Source of the DNA: JADZAI01 sp964390465
GTDB taxonomy: Bacteria > Pseudomonadota > Alphaproteobacteria > Micropepsales > Micropepsaceae
Assembly (NCBI GenBank): GCA_964390465.1
Contig: CAYMIJ010000047.1
Coordinates: forward strand, 1 to 5,830
DNA length: 5,830 bases
Reading direction: 5' to 3'
The notes below the pieces were generated by a model, which saw nothing but the letters and a program-made list of their open reading frames with translations, was not told the DNA's origin and made no database searches. Both the position numbers and the translations under genes were made by a program. The stretch's first letter is position 1. Every line of letters starts with the position of its first letter. Positions 5,729 to 5,830 of the stretch are shown in pieces.

Positions 5729-5830
5729 ACCCTAATTTCAAAATTTCGGAGAAGTGGGTGGGGGTGATGGGTGACACGGAAAGGCGGAAGCGGGGTTTGA
5801 GGATTTCCATGCCGCTAAGCTTTGGGTTGT
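5721..5830 (-). CDS. Possible C-terminal end of a convergent neighbour gene
   Basis: On the minus strand a frame enters at the right edge and ends with TAA at 5723..5721, reading MEILKPRFRLSVSP... and finishing EILKLGFS (about 36 codons visible). Many codons end in C or T (CTC, CCC, CGC, TTC, ACC, CAC), which looks more like coding DNA of a moderately GC-rich host than the G-rich + strand reading does. It would overlap the end of the last operon gene by 8 nt, tail to tail. The stretch is too short to identify. The competing + strand frame from GTG 5758 has a GGAG 6 nt upstream, so the call is tentative. Confidence 0.3.
   Translation of the reverse strand, partial: NPKLSGMEILKPRFRLSVSPITPTHFSEILKLGFS

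Noticed and set aside
5758..5830. + strand frame from GTG 5758 or ATG 5767 with a GGAG upstream, open to the window edge
   Set aside because: Only about 21-24 codons are visible, and the overlapping minus-strand frame has a more gene-like codon pattern. It is kept only as the alternative reading of the right edge.
1..5830. CRISPR array, tRNA, rRNA, insertion sequence
   Set aside because: No regularly spaced repeats, no tRNA-like sequence and no transposase motifs or terminal inverted repeats were seen.

Overview
The window holds one compact, co-directional operon of six genes on the + strand (156..5728), with more GC-rich sequence on both sides. It reads as a restriction-modification and defence island. 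The host cannot be named. By hand count, bases 1-60 are about 70% GC and 5751-5810 about 58%, while sampled blocks of the two methyltransferase genes are about 28-35%. This suggests an island acquired by a host of higher GC. The membrane-anchored DUF2726 gene would fit a Gram-negative (proteobacterial) host, but this is weak evidence.

Left edge (1..155): a possible minus-strand gene starts at base 96 and runs off the window. A perfect 28-bp palindrome (105..132) follows, then a -10-like TATTAT. The first methyltransferase ATG lies only 8 nt beyond that -10 box and has no Shine-Dalgarno, so its mRNA may be leaderless. The palindrome looks like an operator.

Restriction-modification core (156..3692): two different N6-adenine methyltransferases of the D12/FokI-Dam type overlap by 4 nt. 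They are followed, with a 17-nt overlap, by a 521-residue endonuclease. Its C-terminal motif spacing (E361, D400, E413, E427, H434) closely matches the AlwI/PleI/MlyI/Nt.BstNBI(BspD6I) family. Two methyltransferases plus an AlwI-type nuclease imply a Type IIS system with a non-palindromic target, one methyltransferase per strand. The target sequence cannot be read from the DNA.

Accessory part (3694..5728): three more genes follow with gaps or overlaps of 1, 3 and 14 nt. They encode a HARE-HTH plus PD-(D/E)XK nuclease with a QVK active site, a membrane-anchored DUF2726 (Vsr-like PD-(D/E)XK) protein, and an unrecognised 255-residue helical protein with an R-N-x4-H motif reminiscent of HEPN RNases. 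Such tight coupling suggests they work with, or back up, the restriction system. This nuclease/nuclease/possible-HEPN tail is the least explained part and the best candidate for something undescribed.

Right edge (5729..5830): no good terminator is visible. A minus-strand frame with codons mostly ending in C or T may be the C-terminus of a convergent neighbour gene.
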